A stretch of 20,507 nucleotides of DNA from Reticulitermes lucifugus (Eukaryota > Arthropoda > Insecta > Blattodea > Rhinotermitidae): contig JAKCWW010009459.1 of assembly GCA_026260175.1 (NCBI GenBank), forward strand, positions 1 through 20,507. Direction: 5' to 3'. The notes beneath the pieces were generated by a model. That model did not search any database, had not been told where the DNA came from, and saw only the letters and a program-made list of their open reading frames with translations. A program made the position numbers and the translations under genes. Shown one piece after another: positions 18,404 to 20,507 of this stretch (position 1 is the stretch's first letter; every line of letters begins with the position of its first letter).

Positions 18404-19214
18404 ACTGAAAACACAACGGGGATGAATCACCATAAGCTATAGATTTACCTGTATTCGGCAGCGAAGAATTTGAACAAAAATATCGTTCTTTAGTGATCAT
18501 TCGCGATCATACGACTGGTGGATGTTGCTTTTGCAGGTGGCATGAAGTTTCTTCCATGTGGGTCAGTGACAAGAGCTTATGGCGAGAAATTACCAGGATT
18601 AAAAGGTTTTAGACGGGCTCAGATTCGAAAAAAAAAATTTAATTCAATCTTCTGCTGTACTGTGTGGCAATGTCTTTTACAAAAGTAAAATTCGAGATTA
18701 AGTTCAAACTAAGGTTATATGGAAATCAGGTTCTTGACACTTGTACCCACTGTCGCAGTCCTGACATTTGCTGTAAGAGCAAACTGCTGATGCGTGTCTC
18801 CATACTGCTGCAGTTACGAAAGTTTGGAAGTGCTGATATGGTTCGCATTAGCGCAGCGGGTGGAATGAACAAGAAGGTATTAGCACCGTTTGTAGGTTTA
18901 TCTTTTAATTGAGTGTATAGAGGGATTTCCTACTTTCCTGTTACACAGATTTCAGGTCCTAAAAAACATACCTTGTTAACACCGTATTTAGATAATAGCT
19001 TCAGCTATTGTAGCCACGGTACAGTGCAGCTTAACCCTTACGTTAGGCAATTGTGCAGAAACCTGTAGACGATTATCGTCAAATCATATTCTACGATGAG
19101 GTCGAATGCTGGCATAGCTTGAAATTGTGTGTCACAAACACTAACTCCATGGGGGAGAGTCCATCTCGAGAATCTAATAGTTCATAAGCTGGTAATGTTA
19201 TGGAAACAAATGGT
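18404..19214. other. No supported gene
   Basis: The plus frame 18664-18912 (82 codons) contains a CTHCRSPDICCKSK stretch but has no zinc-finger spacing I recognise and AT-rich codon use. Left uncalled. Confidence 0.45.
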
Positions 19215-19445
19215 TCAGTAGCGTTTCCAATATTTGTCCTTACCTGCAGCCAGATGAATCCAGTACAGCCCATGCCATCCTGTTCCTTGAAGGTTTTCTG
19301 TAATATTTTCCCCCTCTACCCTCAGGTCTTCAAGTGGTCTTTCCTTCAGGATTCCCCACCGAATTCCTGTATGCATTTCTACTTTCTCCCATAAGCGACA
19401 CCTGTCCCATCCATCTCGTCCTTGATTTTATCACTCTATAAACAT
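19215..19445 (-). mobile_element. LINE ORF2 C-terminal fragment (RW-GHV-RMGE type), frameshifted
   Basis: The minus frame from 19440 reads RVIKSRTRWMGQVSLMGESR, then NAYRNSVGNPEGK, and hits a stop at 19332-19330. A second frame, from 19340 down to 19218, continues RPLEDLRVEGENI, then GWHGLYWIHLAAGKDKYWKR. Joined, they follow a consensus I know well from insect LINE proteins: IKSRR-RWAGHVARMGE-RNAYRILVGKPEGKRPLGR...DW-DLAQDRDQWR. A loss of about two bases at the GKRP position explains the frame change. The reverse transcriptase and endonuclease domains are absent. The 5' end near 19445 is abrupt, as in typical 5'-truncated copies. Confidence 0.8.
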
Positions 19446-19546
19446 TTGATCAGGAATAAGTCACCAACAACAGAATGCAGAAATACACGGTGAATTTAGA
19501 TTCAAATTTGATCAGAAGTACAAATCATGAAGCCCGTGTTGCAGGC

Positions 19547-19581
19547 ATTATTATTGTTATTATTATTATTATTATTATTAA
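19547..19581. repeat. (ATT)n microsatellite
   Basis: About 11 TTA/ATT units with one G interruption. Confidence 0.9.
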
Positions 19582-20376
19582 CTTAGGCAGCACATGTTTT
19601 GTCAACATTAACTTTAATATAACTGTAATGTCCCCACCGTCGCAGTGTTAGTAATTTATTTGTCTAGGAATTATATTCCATATATAATTTGTAGGGAAAA
19701 TTATAATGCAGCTTCATAAAAAGCTTTGCATTCATGGCCAAATTTGTAATCGCTGTCAAAACTGCACACTAAATGAAAATTTTCACAAAGCCGCATCTCA
19801 GTTCTACAAAAAATTACCTTATTAAAAGTTGAATCAATTTATCATACGTCGCTTCAGACAGAAAAATTTAATATTCGCGATGTTGTTATTGATTGTAGGA
19901 AATAAAAAATACGAGTTCGAGGCTGCCTCCAGTGTTACGGTTTTTTTTTACCAAATCGGATACAGCATGAAGCTGACCACAAAACTCAATCTAGTGTCAA
20001 GTTCAAGAATAAGTGGATTTATACCTCCAGTTCTCCATAGGCCTTGATGGAATTCACAGGGAGAAATTCACCTGAACTTTTACAAAATGTCGTGAAAACC
20101 AGTTAAGGTTTTCATTTCATAGGGCCCCTCCCCATACACACACAGAGGCGTGCACTCAGCCGAAAGGGTAACTTCTTGAGAAAGGGCATTACGTTGATAA
20201 AAGAAATGTTATTGTGTCACGTTCTTTTGCATTTTCGGTACATGTGTTCTTTAAAGGAATACATGTTTATCATAATAACTACGTAATTATTTCAGTACAT
20301 TTTTTTTGAAGACAAACCCGGACGAATAAATGTCTCGCTGTTTAATCAGCTTTATAAAAGCAAAGCAATCCCATTA
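19582..20376. other. No supported gene
   Basis: AT-rich. The plus frame 19829-20047 is unremarkable. A short ACACACAC run lies near 20137. Confidence 0.5.
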
Positions 20377-20505
20377 CAGGCCTGGACAGACCCTTAGGGT
20401 TCCAGGAGGTTGAGGTTCCGAGATTTCTAGACAATCGGCACATAAAGGTGGTAAGGTTGTCAGCCCTACGCACCGGCCGCGTTTACCCCCCAGGAAATAT
20501 TCCTG
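20377..20505 (-). repeat. Repeat-borne frame fragment (GGK-GRCVGLTTLPP type), open to the right edge
   Basis: The minus frame from 20505 reads QEYFLGGKRGRCVGLTTLPP, then LCADCLEISEPQPPGTLRVC and PGL before TAA at 20376-20374. I recall the same frame from many insect genome translations (GGKGGRCVGLTTLPPSCADCLEIWEPQPPGTLRACPGL), where it belongs to an interspersed repeat and not to a single-copy gene. The match over 43 codons with few changes and no stop suggests a fairly young copy. The start lies beyond the window. Confidence 0.6.
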
Positions 20506-20507
20506 GT

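Noticed and set aside
18664..18912. 82-codon frame with a cysteine cluster (CTHCRSPDICC)
   Set aside because: Cysteine spacing matches no finger I know, and the codon use is that of the AT-rich background.

Overview
The window looks like nuclear DNA from an animal, most likely a large, repeat-rich insect genome. It is AT-rich, has no dense or operon-like gene layout, and holds no open frame that reads as an intact multi-domain protein. Several fragments resemble repeats I remember from cockroach, termite and other polyneopteran insect genomes: tRNA-derived SINEs, the ISEEH...YPEDG and RARHWSLS frames, the RW-GHV-RMGE LINE tail, and the CVGLTTLPP frame. Blattodea or a relative is therefore my best guess. 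That is inference from memory; no search was run.

Layout. 1-120: the end of a hAT-type DNA transposon sitting in a decayed SINE. 297-365: a trinucleotide microsatellite. 1281-1478: a foldback element with 56-bp arms flanked by a 16-bp imperfect direct repeat. 1778-2173: two copies of one SINE, head to head. 2940-3258: five copies of a 62-bp minisatellite unit. 3998-5034: a broken, internally deleted copy of a cysteine-rich multicopy insect gene family. 6705-8160: about 1.45 kb of strongly pyrimidine-rich + strand. It ends at a good 3' splice-site consensus, followed by a GC-rich, codon-like frame (8166-8345), the only candidate for a piece of a host gene. 9047-9480: a LINE 3' end with a TGTA-repeat tail. 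10306-10495: a MITE-like element bounded by TTGTTG/CAACAA. 10500-12009: decayed repeat-borne reading frames on both strands. 12925-13481: two tRNA-like SINEs, one nearly full length. 14338-14860: Penelope-like traces, including a sequence with a complete hammerhead-ribozyme core. 16106-16766: further tRNA-like elements. 18216-18403: a second palindromic structure with an eroded hammerhead-like centre. 19215-19445: the C-terminal end of LINE ORF2. 20377-20507: another widespread repeat-borne frame, running off the right edge.

The window is best read as intergenic or intronic DNA built from successive generations of transposons. No pathway can be assigned. The points most worth follow-up are the hammerhead-like cores tied to Penelope-like sequence, the extreme pyrimidine strand bias abutting a possible exon, and the cysteine-rich pseudogene.
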